Shown: positions 51,814 through 59,513 of the stretch, piece after piece
Numbering within the stretch: position 1 is the stretch's first letter
Layout: each line of letters starts with the position of its first letter
Origin: Pseudomonas sp. LRP2-20
Lineage (GTDB): Bacteria; Pseudomonadota; Gammaproteobacteria; Pseudomonadales; Pseudomonadaceae
Assembly: GCF_024349685.1 (NCBI RefSeq)
Contig: NZ_AP025944.1
Span: forward strand, 3,540,001 to 3,604,000
DNA length: 64,000 bases
Reading direction: 5' to 3'
Notes under the pieces: generated by a model
What the model saw: the letters and a program-made list of their open reading frames with translations, nothing else
What the model was told of the DNA's origin: nothing
Databases searched by the model: none
Made by a program: the position numbers and the translations under genes

Positions 51814-52275
51814 TCACTCGGCCCGTGAGCCAAGCACTGCCTTGCAGGCGATTTCAATCAGCTGAGGGCGCTGGGCAAGCCTGGAGACGCCAATGATGTT
51901 ACTGGCGCATTGGGGCCGCTCGGTGCCGTACGCGGCCTTGCGCACCTTGCCGACCACGGCGAAGGCCGCGTCCATGTCCAGCACGTAGAGCGTCTCTTCC
52001 ACCACATCTTCAAGCGTTGCTCCATACACTGCGAGCAGCTTGGCGATATTGTCGTAGGCGACGCGCATCTGCTCGCCCATCGAAGAGAAATCGCAGGGTA
52101 TCCCATCTCGATCCAAGGGCGCAGGCGCAACCAGGTTGCCCTCCTGGTCATGATTGAACTGGCCCGACACATAGATCTCGTTACCAACCCGCCGTGCCTG
52201 CGGATACCCGTAAGTCTTCTCCCACGGAACGCCCCAATAGGCGGTCTGTTCGTTGTGCGGTTGTGAAGCTGTCAT
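51814..52275 (-). CDS. Rid-family (YjgF/YER057c) protein
   Basis: Rid-family protein of 153 residues. Members deaminate reactive enamine/imine intermediates or act in specialised catabolic pathways. The family's GQFNHDQEGNL and YVLDMDAAFAVVGKVRKA are visible, and RPQCASNIIGVSRLA replaces the common R-x-A-V-x-V segment. The canonical catalytic Arg of RidA proper is not clearly conserved, so a Rid paralogue (Rid4-7 type) is likely. The ATG at 52273-52275 has AGGAGA 5 nt upstream. It is divergent from the YcaC-like hydrolase across palindromic sites. Confidence 0.85.
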   Translation of the reverse strand: MTASQPHNEQTAYWGVPWEKTYGYPQARRVGNEIYVSGQFNHDQEGNLVAPAPLDRDGIPCDFSSMGEQMRVAYDNIAKLLAVYGATLEDVVEETLYVLDMDAAFAVVGKVRKAAYGTERPQCASNIIGVSRLAQRPQLIEIACKAVLGSRAE

Positions 52276-52353
52276 CGCATTCTCCTGGCGCAAACCGGAT
52301 CCGGTAGATCCGCGTTAGCGTGCGAATGCTAGCAGCAGGATGAGCAATCCGTC

Positions 52354-52390
52354 GGCGCATGAATGCGCCTTCAGGAGCGCAAAAGTGCGC
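52354..52390. promoter_or_regulatory. Twin GCGC-type palindromes between Rid and YcaC-like genes
   Basis: GGCGCAT-GA-ATGCGCC (52354-52369) and GCGCA-AAAG-TGCGC (52377-52390) are two related inverted repeats, 23 nt apart, roughly two helical turns. They lie in the divergent 264-nt gap and may bind the LysR regulator encoded at 50816 or another factor. Confidence 0.55.
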
Positions 52391-52532
52391 CACCGCTTCG
52401 CCCTGCGATTGGCTATCTTGTACTCGGGCTCAAGCAACGGACATTGCCGAGGACGTCACCCGGAACCTCGGCACAGCCTGCAAAACCCAGGCGCCGCGAC
52501 TTGTGCGATGACCATCATCCAGCAGAAAGGGA

Positions 52533-52540
52533 AACAACAA
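52533..52540 (+). promoter_or_regulatory. Hfq/Crc (CA) motif at the YcaC-like start
   Basis: AACAACAA ends at the A of the start codon at 52540 and follows AAAGGG. Confidence 0.6.
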
Positions 52541-53226
52541 TGAGCAATCCAAAAACTGAAGTCCTGACCCCGCACAACAGCCAACTGATCTTCATCGATC
52601 AGCAGCCACAGATGGCCTTCGGCGTTCAAAGCATTGATCGCCAGACACTGAAGAACAACACCGTAGGCCTGGCCAAAGCCGCCAAGATCTTCAATGTTCC
52701 CACCACCATCACGACGGTCGAGACTGAAAGCTTCTCGGGGCATACCTACCCTGAGCTGCTCGCCGTCTTCCCCGAAGCGCCCCTGCTGGAGCGCACCTCC
52801 ATGAACTCCTGGGATGACCAGAAGGTTCGAGATGCGCTGAAGAAAAACGGTCGCAACAAGATCATTGTTTCCGGCCTGTGGACCGAGGTCTGCAACACCA
52901 CCTTCGCCCTCTCGGCCATGAACGATGCCGGCTATGAAATCTACATGGTTGCCGATGCCTCCGGCGGTACCACCAAGGAAGCCCACGACTACGCCATGCA
53001 GCGCATGATCCAGGCTGGCGTCATCCCGATGACGTGGCAGCAAGTGCTGCTGGAATGGCAACGCGACTGGAAAAACCGCGACACCTACGACGCCGTCATG
53101 GAGCTGGTCAAGGAACATTCCGGTGCCTACGGCATGGGTGTCGACTACGCCTACACCATGGTGCACAAGGCGCCAGAGCGCGTGCAGCACGGCCCGACCC
53201 TGGCCCCGGTCGCTGCCCCTGTCTGA
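52540..53226 (+). CDS. Isochorismatase-like hydrolase, YcaC type
   Basis: Cysteine-hydrolase fold protein of 228 residues. The N-terminal QLIFIDQQPQMAFGVQ supplies the Asp, and SGLWTEVCNTTFALSAM the Cys nucleophile; the segment ERTSMNSWDD is typical of YcaC-like proteins. The basic residue of the triad is not the usual Lys at this position (Arg is near), so activity is unsure. ANDA (amidase-type) reactions are the common ones in the superfamily. The ATG at 52540 follows AAAGGG; the open frame before it runs through the palindromic region. Confidence 0.85.
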   Translation: MSNPKTEVLTPHNSQLIFIDQQPQMAFGVQSIDRQTLKNNTVGLAKAAKIFNVPTTITTVETESFSGHTYPELLAVFPEAPLLERTSMNSWDDQKVRDALKKNGRNKIIVSGLWTEVCNTTFALSAMNDAGYEIYMVADASGGTTKEAHDYAMQRMIQAGVIPMTWQQVLLEWQRDWKNRDTYDAVMELVKEHSGAYGMGVDYAYTMVHKAPERVQHGPTLAPVAAPV

Positions 53227-53400
53227 CCCTTGCCAGCCCCTGCCCCCAGGGGCTGTTCACTGACCCGCTGATGGGTACGCCGGCTGGCTGAGCCAGGCCT
53301 TCGAATCGAGCGTTATCGTCTGCAGCCTGCGCCAAGGCTGCAGCGGCCTGCGCTGCCTGCTTGAAACGTGCGTGCCCACTTCATTGATAAATGGATTTGT

Positions 53401-53787
53401 ATGAACAGTGACCACTGCACGGTGCTGGCGACTGTCGCACTGAAAACGACCGGACGGCTGAAACCTTGGCAGCTCAAGACTGCCAAGCAGTTGATGCTGG
53501 ATAACCTGGACACCGGCATCACCGTTACCGAGCTGGCCCAGGCTTGCGCGCTGTCGCGCAGCCATTTCACACGCATGTTCAGGGAAACCGAACAGGTGCC
53601 CCCGCAGCAGTGGATGCGTGAGCAGCGGCTGAAGCGAAGCAAGGAGTTGCTGGGTGGCTCCGGGATGTTGCTGGCCGAGATTGCCCTGGAATGCGGCTTC
53701 TGCGACCAGTCCCACTTTTGCAGAACATTCGTGAAAGCCGAGGGTATGTCACCGCAGGCATGGCAGCGATTGGAAGCCTGCAGTTGA
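53401..53787 (+). CDS. Stand-alone AraC-type DNA-binding protein
   Basis: Small protein of 128 residues that is almost only an AraC DNA-binding domain with two helix-turn-helix units: ITVTELAQACALSRSHFTRM and LLAEIALECGFCDQSHFCRT. The first 25 residues are not a ligand domain. AraC relatives of this size resemble MarA/SoxS-type regulators, whose amount alone controls activity. The ATG at 53401 is preceded by a weak GGA. It lies 174 nt after the YcaC-like gene and is convergent with the GlxA-like regulator gene. Confidence 0.85.
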   Translation: MNSDHCTVLATVALKTTGRLKPWQLKTAKQLMLDNLDTGITVTELAQACALSRSHFTRMFRETEQVPPQQWMREQRLKRSKELLGGSGMLLAEIALECGFCDQSHFCRTFVKAEGMSPQAWQRLEACS

Positions 53788-53822
53788 CTGCCCAACCCAG
53801 TCTGCCAGCTACGCCCAACCCA

Positions 53823-54773
53823 TCAGCCAGCCACTACCCGTCGTGCGTCCCTGCGCACCGCCTGCGGCGGCACGCCAAACCCACGCATGAACGCCTCGCG
53901 CATATGCCGACGGTCGCGAAAGCCAGTCTCCCTTGCCACCACATCCAGGCTGTGTCGGCTCTGCTCGATCATGACGCGGGCGGCCTCAAGGCGCAGGCTT
54001 TCCACGGCCTTGGCCGGCGACTGGCCGGTTTCGGCGGTAAACACGCGGGTGAATTGCCGGGGGCTCAGGTGCACCACTTCCGCCAGTTCCTCCACGCTCA
54101 GTGAGCGACTGAGGTGTTTGCGCGCGTAGTCCAGCGCGTGCTGGATACGGTCCGACTTGGGCGACATCGACAGCAGCTCGGAGTGCTGGGATTGCCCGCC
54201 TGAGCGGCGCTGGTGCATGACCATCTTATGTGCCACCGACCTGGCCAGCTCGGCGCCCAGGTCCTTTTCCACCATGCCCAGGGCCATGTCCAGGGCAGCG
54301 GTCATGCCGGCGGAAGTCCAGATCGGGCCATCGACGATGAATATCCGATCTTCCTCCACATCTACCTGCGGGTACAGCTCACGCAGCTTTGGGGCATAGG
54401 CCCAGTGCGTGGTGGCGCGCCGGCCATCCAGCACGCCGGCCTGGGCCAGCACGAAACAGCCCGTGCACAGGCCCGCGGTGCGACGGGCGCCGTCGACGAA
54501 ACCGCGGACACTGGCCAGCACGGCTTCACTCGGGGGCGACAGTGGCGTCAGCGTGCCGGTGACCATCCAGGTGTCTGCAAGACCGGGCGCCCCCAGGGGC
54601 AGCGTGTCGATGTGCATGCCCAGAGAGGAGCGCACAGTACCGCCCTCGATGGAGAAATTCTGGATCCTGTACACCGCTTCGCCCGCCGAGATGTTGGCGA
54701 ATTCGAACACGGTCTGCGTCGCCAGGGACATGACCTGGAAGCCTTCGGTAAGCAGATACCCGACCCGATGCAT
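53823..54773 (-). CDS. GlxA-type AraC regulator with DJ-1/PfpI domain
   Basis: Two-domain regulator of 316 residues: an N-terminal DJ-1/PfpI-like domain (1-180; the cysteine region is RTAGLCTGCFVLAQAGVLDG, the later DGPIWTSAGMTAALDMAL) and a C-terminal AraC HTH pair (SVEELAEVVHLSPRQFTRVF; LDVVARETGFRDRRHMREAF). The ATG at 54771-54773 has AGGAG 7 nt upstream. It is divergent from an SDR gene at 54880 and probably regulates it, as is usual for GlxA-like proteins. Confidence 0.9.
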   Translation of the reverse strand: MHRVGYLLTEGFQVMSLATQTVFEFANISAGEAVYRIQNFSIEGGTVRSSLGMHIDTLPLGAPGLADTWMVTGTLTPLSPPSEAVLASVRGFVDGARRTAGLCTGCFVLAQAGVLDGRRATTHWAYAPKLRELYPQVDVEEDRIFIVDGPIWTSAGMTAALDMALGMVEKDLGAELARSVAHKMVMHQRRSGGQSQHSELLSMSPKSDRIQHALDYARKHLSRSLSVEELAEVVHLSPRQFTRVFTAETGQSPAKAVESLRLEAARVMIEQSRHSLDVVARETGFRDRRHMREAFMRGFGVPPQAVRRDARRVVAG

Positions 54774-54879
54774 GGTGAAGCTCCTGCGCTGTATGTCCTG
54801 AAAACTTACCATATGCGTCATTCAAGACACAAAGCACTTTCTGCATCATGGCAACACACCCAAGCAATGGAGCATCACC

Positions 54880-55677
54880 ATGACGCAGCAATTCAAAGGC
54901 ACCGCGCTCATCACGGGCGCTTCCACCGGTATCGGTTCGATCTACGCAGAGCGCCTGGCCCGTCGCGGCTATGACCTGATGCTGGTGGCTCGCAACCGGG
55001 AACGCCTGAACGCGCTCGCCGGCCGGCTCACCAGCGAAACCCGGCAGAACGTCGAAGTGTTCCCGGCCGACCTGGGCAATGCCGACGATCTGGCCAAGGT
55101 CGAGCGCAAGCTGCGCGAAGACGCCAGCATCAGCCTGCTGGTGAACAACGCCGGCATCGGTACCCACACCACCTTGCTGGAGAGCGACGTGGAGCGCATG
55201 GCCGAGATGATCAACCTCAACGTCACCGCCCTCACCCGCCTCACCTATGCCGCGGTGCCCGGCTTCGTCGCGCGTCGCCAGGGGGCAGTGATCAACATTT
55301 CATCCGTCGTCAGCCTGGCGCCAGAGCTGCTCAACGGCGTGTACGGCGCCAGCAAGGCCTACGTCACGGCATTTACCCAATCCCTGAACAAGGAATTGGC
55401 CGACCAAGGCGTACGGGTTCAGGCGGTGTTGCCTGGGGCCACTGCCACCGATTTCTGGCAGATTGGCGGCTTGCCGGTGGAGAACCTCGACCCCGGCATC
55501 GTGATGTCCGCCCAGGACCTGGTGGACGGCGCGCTGCAGGACTTCGACAACGGTGTGCTGATCTCGCTGCCGTCGGTGCACGACCTGCAAGCCTTCGACC
55601 ACTATCAGGCCAGCCGGCAGGCCTTGTTCGGCCAGCTGTCCAACAACCAGCTCGCACCACGCTACAGCACCAAGTGA
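54880..55677 (+). CDS. Short-chain dehydrogenase/reductase (DltE/YqjQ-like)
   Basis: SDR of 265 residues. The cofactor motif is TGASTGIG, the NNAG motif is LVNNAGIGT, the catalytic Ser is in NISSVVSLAP and the active Tyr and Lys in YGASKAY. The VARNRERLNALAGRL segment after beta 2 suggests NADP(H) use. It is divergent from the GlxA-type regulator (106-nt gap) and followed by a zinc-type dehydrogenase gene that has its own operator-like palindrome. The substrate is unknown. Confidence 0.92.
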   Translation: MTQQFKGTALITGASTGIGSIYAERLARRGYDLMLVARNRERLNALAGRLTSETRQNVEVFPADLGNADDLAKVERKLREDASISLLVNNAGIGTHTTLLESDVERMAEMINLNVTALTRLTYAAVPGFVARRQGAVINISSVVSLAPELLNGVYGASKAYVTAFTQSLNKELADQGVRVQAVLPGATATDFWQIGGLPVENLDPGIVMSAQDLVDGALQDFDNGVLISLPSVHDLQAFDHYQASRQALFGQLSNNQLAPRYSTK

Positions 55678-55751
55678 TTGACGCCCGTCGGTGGCGCTTC
55701 ACGGTATTTTCACTGCTGAAGTGAAAGTGTTGCGCCATTCTGGCTGTTTAT

Positions 55752-55767
55752 CGTTTCAATCGAAACG
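55752..55767. promoter_or_regulatory. Palindromic operator before the quinone oxidoreductase-type gene
   Basis: CGTTTC-AATC-GAAACG is a perfect 6-bp inverted repeat, 43 nt before the start codon at 55810. A TetR- or LacI-type repressor would suit; none is adjacent. Direct proof is lacking. Confidence 0.5.
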
Positions 55768-55809
55768 AATAGCCTGAGCCCACTTTTCGAATTGCCAAGA
55801 GGTAACGCC

Positions 55810-56817
55810 ATGAAGGCTGTCGTTTACACCCAACCCGGTTTGCCGATCCAGGACCCACAGTCGCTGTACGACGCTGAACTGCCCAAGCCGAAACCCGGCG
55901 CCCGGGACCTGCTGGTCGAAGTCAGGGCCATCGCCGTCAACCCGGTCGATACCAAGATCCGCGCCAGCCGCGGCGGTGAACAACCCCAGGTGCTGGGCTG
56001 GGATGCCGTGGGTATCGTCCGCGAGGTCGGCGATCAGGTGACGTTGTTCCAACCGGGCGATGAAGTGTTCTACGCCGGGGCCATAGACCGCCCTGGCAGC
56101 TACAGCGAATTCCACGTGGTCGACGAACGCATCGTCGGGCACAAGCCCCGCAGCCTGGACAACGCCAGCGCCGCCGCCCTGCCCCTGACCTCCATCACCG
56201 CCTGGGAACTGCTGTTCGACCGCCTGGGGATAGAGGAAAACGGCGGCAAGGGCCAGTCCCTTCTGGTGGTCGGTGCCGCCGGCGGGGTGGGCTCGATCCT
56301 GGTCCAGCTCGCCAGCAAGCTCACCCAGCTGACAGTCATCGGAACAGCCTCCCGCCCCGAAACCCAGAAGTGGGTCAAGGCGCTGGGTGCCCATCACGTC
56401 ATCGACCACCGTGAATCGCTCCCGCTTCAGCTCCAAGCGCTCAAGCTCGATGCGGTGGACTACGTGATCAGCCTGACCCACACCGACAGCTACCTGCCGC
56501 AACTGGTGGAAGTGCTGCGCCCACAAGGCAAGCTGGCGTTGATCGACGACCCGGCGCAACTGGATGTGATGCCGCTCAAGCGCAAGTCGCTTTCGCTGCA
56601 CTGGGAGCTGATGTTCACCCGTTCGCTGTACAAGACCGAAGACATGATCAAGCAACACCAGCTGCTCGAGCGTGTGGCGCAACTGGTCGATGATGGCGTG
56701 CTCAAGACGACACTGGGCGAGCACTACGGCACCATCAACGCCGAACACCTCAAGCGCGCCCATGCCACGCTCGAAAGTGGCAAGGCGCGCGGCAAGATTG
56801 TGCTGGAAGGCTTCTGA
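55810..56817 (+). CDS. Zinc-type alcohol dehydrogenase/quinone oxidoreductase-like protein
   Basis: Medium-chain dehydrogenase of 335 residues in the COG0604 (ZADH/quinone oxidoreductase) group. The N-terminal VRAIAVNPVDTKIRASRGGE and LGWDAVGIVREVG are typical; the nucleotide motif is VGAAGGVGSILVQLA. No Cys-rich zinc loop is visible, so it likely does not bind structural zinc and reduces quinones or enones with NADPH. The ATG at 55810 follows AGAGG. It is 132 nt after the SDR gene with a separate promoter-like palindrome. Confidence 0.9.
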   Translation: MKAVVYTQPGLPIQDPQSLYDAELPKPKPGARDLLVEVRAIAVNPVDTKIRASRGGEQPQVLGWDAVGIVREVGDQVTLFQPGDEVFYAGAIDRPGSYSEFHVVDERIVGHKPRSLDNASAAALPLTSITAWELLFDRLGIEENGGKGQSLLVVGAAGGVGSILVQLASKLTQLTVIGTASRPETQKWVKALGAHHVIDHRESLPLQLQALKLDAVDYVISLTHTDSYLPQLVEVLRPQGKLALIDDPAQLDVMPLKRKSLSLHWELMFTRSLYKTEDMIKQHQLLERVAQLVDDGVLKTTLGEHYGTINAEHLKRAHATLESGKARGKIVLEGF

Positions 56818-56825
56818 TCTGCAGC

Positions 56826-56855
56826 CTGGGGCCATCCTTACAGGATTGGCCCCAG
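56826..56855 (+). terminator. Hairpin after the quinone oxidoreductase-type gene
   Basis: CTGGGGCC and GGCCCCAG pair in an 8-bp stem with a 14-nt loop, 8 nt after the stop codon. There is no T-run after it. Confidence 0.55.
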
Positions 56856-56910
56856 CGATCATCGCCGTAAACCTGCCAGTTCGGCCGGGCTCAGCGCAGG
56901 ATGCAGCCCC

Positions 56911-57009
56911 TCATACATCCAGCGCCCGAGCCCTCAGCCCGGTGTTGAGAATGCGGTCGTTCTCGCTGTAATCCACCGGGCAGTCGATCACATGCACGCC
57001 AGGGTTGGA
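56911..57009 (-). pseudogene. C-terminal remnant of an acetolactate synthase large subunit
   Basis: The minus-strand frame ending at TGA (56911-56913) encodes about 32 residues, NPGVHVIDCPVDYSENDRIL then NTGLRARALDV. It resembles the end of ThDP-dependent acetolactate synthases (AlsS/IlvB), where VIDCPVDYSEN is conserved. No start, catalytic core or ThDP motif is present; the frame merges upstream with the end of codA in another reading frame. It looks like a deletion scar next to codA rather than an expressed gene. Confidence 0.55.
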
Positions 57010-57049
57010 AATGCAGAACGCGCCGGTTGCTTGGCGCTTGCCAACGTAG

Positions 57050-58291
57050 TCAGGCAAAGCGTTCGACCTGCGCAGGCGTGCGGCGCATCAGCACCTTGCC
57101 GTTGCGCACCGACACCAGCGCATGGCCCTGGCTGCGGACCATCTCGTAGTCATCCGGAGCCGACAGCAGCAGCAGGTTGGCCGGCCGCCCGACCTCGATG
57201 CCATAGCGCTCGCCAAGGTTGAGGGTGCGGGCGCTGTTGTCGGTGATCAGGTCCAGGCTGCGTTGCAGGTCTTCGTAGCCGAGCATGTGGCAAATGTGCA
57301 GCCCGGCTTCGAGAATGCGCAGGATGTTGCCGTTGCCCAGCGGGTACCACGGGTCGACGATGGAATCCTGGCCGAAGCACACGTTCATCCCGGCGCGGTC
57401 GATTTCGGCCACGCGGGTCAGCCCGCGGCGCTTGGGGTAACTGTCGAAGCGCCCTTGCAGGTGGATGCTTTCGGTGGGGCACGAGACGAAGTTGATCCCC
57501 GACATCTTCAGCAAGCGGAACAGCTTGTAGCAGTAAGCGTTGTCGTAGGAACCCATGGCCACGGTGTGGCTGGCCGTGACCCGCGCGCCCATGCCGCGCA
57601 CCCGCGCCTCTTCAGCCAGCACTTCAAGGAAACGCGACTGCGGGTCGTCGGTTTCATCGCAATGCACGTCCACCAGGCAGCCCGTGCGCTCGGCCAGGTC
57701 CATGAGGAACTTGATCGACGCCACGCCCTGGTCACGGGTGTTCTCGAAATGCGGAATGCCGCCGACCACATCGGCGCCAATGGCCACTGCTTCGGTCATC
57801 AGTGCCCGGCCATTGGCGTACGACTCGATGCCCTCCTGGGGGAAAGCGACGATCTGCAGGTCGACCAGATGGCGCACCTCTTCGCGTACCTCGACCATGG
57901 CCTTGAGCGCGGTGAGCTTGGGGTCGGTGACGTCGACGTGGGTACGCACGTGCTGGATGCCATGGTCCACCAGCATGCCGATGGTCTTCGTGGCGCGGTT
58001 CTTGATGTCGTCGTGGGTGGTGATTTCCTTGCGCTCGGCCCAGCGTTCGATGCCTTCGAACAAGGTGCCGCTCATGTTCCACTTCGGCTCACCGGCGGTG
58101 AGGGTGGCGTCGAGGTGGATGTGCGGCTCGACGAACGGCGCCACCACCAGGTTCTGCTGGGCGTCCAGGTCATCCGGGCTGGCCAGGGCGGCGACGTCGG
58201 CCTGTGGCGTGATGGCGGCGATGCGCTCGCCGTCCAGCGCGATGCGGAACAGGCCGGTCTTGCCACGCAGGCGGGCGTTGATGATGTTCAT
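57050..58291 (-). CDS. codA: Cytosine deaminase
   Basis: Amidohydrolase-fold cytosine deaminase of 413 residues that converts cytosine to uracil and ammonia. Metal-site residues match CodA: PFVEPHIHLDAT (HxH), HCDETDD (His and catalytic Glu), SHTVAMGS and FGQDSIVDPW (Asp). The ATG at 58289-58291 is 4 nt past the pucR stop. It is the last gene of codB-pucR-codA and provides nitrogen from cytosine. A remnant of an unrelated gene lies just downstream. Confidence 0.94.
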   Translation of the reverse strand: MNIINARLRGKTGLFRIALDGERIAAITPQADVAALASPDDLDAQQNLVVAPFVEPHIHLDATLTAGEPKWNMSGTLFEGIERWAERKEITTHDDIKNRATKTIGMLVDHGIQHVRTHVDVTDPKLTALKAMVEVREEVRHLVDLQIVAFPQEGIESYANGRALMTEAVAIGADVVGGIPHFENTRDQGVASIKFLMDLAERTGCLVDVHCDETDDPQSRFLEVLAEEARVRGMGARVTASHTVAMGSYDNAYCYKLFRLLKMSGINFVSCPTESIHLQGRFDSYPKRRGLTRVAEIDRAGMNVCFGQDSIVDPWYPLGNGNILRILEAGLHICHMLGYEDLQRSLDLITDNSARTLNLGERYGIEVGRPANLLLLSAPDDYEMVRSQGHALVSVRNGKVLMRRTPAQVERFA

Positions 58292-58295
58292 GGCG

Positions 58296-59513
58296 TTACT
58301 CCTTGGCTTGATCTTCGTTCATGCGCCAAACCAGCATGGCGACGGAAGCGTTCATGCGAAACAGCGGGTCGTCGACGGACTGCCCGCTCAGTTGTTCGAT
58401 GCGTTGAATGCGCTGGTTGATAGTATTGCGGTGCAGGCCCAGGCGCTGGGCCGCCTTGAACCCGTTGCCGTTTTCCTTGAGCAGGGCATCGAGGGTGTGC
58501 ACCAGCACGTGGGGCTGCTTGCGCCCGGGGGTGATCAGCGGGCCGAGGGTCTGGGCGACGAATTCGTCGATCAGCGACCGCTCGGTGATACCTTGCAGCA
58601 GGCGTAGCACACCCAGCTCGCTGAAGTCGCAGAAGCCGTTGGCCGGGTGCAGCTGCTGCGCCACCTCAAGGGCCTGGCGCGCCTCGCTGAGCGCCTGACG
58701 GTAATGCCCGCAATCGCCGGCCAGGCTCGACAGGCCCATGTACAGGGCCAGCTCCCCGGCTACCGCGCTCAACTGCCGGTGCAACGCGGCCAGGGTCACC
58801 GGCAGGTCGGCGCCATCGGCCAGCAACAGCACCTGCAGGTCACCCGGCAACTGCGCCGTCACCGTCCCCGGCCGCTCGCGGCACCAGGCTTCGAGCTGGT
58901 CTTCCAGTGCCTGCCGGATAGCTTGCCAGAGGCGCTCGCCCTGGGCCAGGCCATGGCGCTCGAACAACTGCTCAACATGCAACAGGCGCAGCGCCACCAC
59001 CCGGCGCGGCTCATCCAGGGTCAGCTCAAGGTGCGCCGCACGTTGGCGAGCGATGGCCAGGCTTGGATAGTCGCCACTGAGCAACTGGCCGAGGATGTCG
59101 TTGCGCGACCGACGCACCTGGCTCATCTGGACCAGGGCCGTGCCGATCAGGTGGGTCACCACCACCATCTTCAGGGCGTAAGGCTGCTCGATCAGCGGCA
59201 GCCCCAGTTGCTCGGCGCGGGCGACCACGGCGGGCGGGATGGCCTGGATGAAGGAGCCGCCGGTGAGGATCACCATCCCGGCAATCCCCACGGCCTCGCC
59301 GTCTTCGACCAGGCTCAGCAGGTTGGCCTCGCCACGCGGGTGGTTGATGCCGGTGACGAACACCAGTTCACCGCCCATCACCCACTCGGCGATGCCTTCG
59401 TTCTCCGCCACGTAGGGCCAGCGCACCCGCCGCTGCAGGTTGCGCGCACCAGCACGCACGGTCATTTCCTGCAGGCCCGGCAGGTTCAGGATCTCGTCCA
59501 GCGCCAGGCTCAC
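58296..59513 (-). CDS. PucR-family transcriptional regulator (GTG start)
   Basis: PucR-type regulator of 405 residues. The N-terminal PucR domain (LNLPGLQEMTVRAGARNLQR, then VMGGELVFVTGINHP) occupies about 1-130, and the C-terminal HTH_30 (LDALLKENGNGFKAAQRLGL, then HRNTINQRIQRIEQL) about 345-400. The GTG at 59511-59513 overlaps the codB stop as GTGA, so translation is coupled. Lying between codB and codA, it should control the cytosine operon, perhaps with purine or pyrimidine as effector. Confidence 0.9.
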   Translation of the reverse strand: MSLALDEILNLPGLQEMTVRAGARNLQRRVRWPYVAENEGIAEWVMGGELVFVTGINHPRGEANLLSLVEDGEAVGIAGMVILTGGSFIQAIPPAVVARAEQLGLPLIEQPYALKMVVVTHLIGTALVQMSQVRRSRNDILGQLLSGDYPSLAIARQRAAHLELTLDEPRRVVALRLLHVEQLFERHGLAQGERLWQAIRQALEDQLEAWCRERPGTVTAQLPGDLQVLLLADGADLPVTLAALHRQLSAVAGELALYMGLSSLAGDCGHYRQALSEARQALEVAQQLHPANGFCDFSELGVLRLLQGITERSLIDEFVAQTLGPLITPGRKQPHVLVHTLDALLKENGNGFKAAQRLGLHRNTINQRIQRIEQLSGQSVDDPLFRMNASVAMLVWRMNEDQAKE

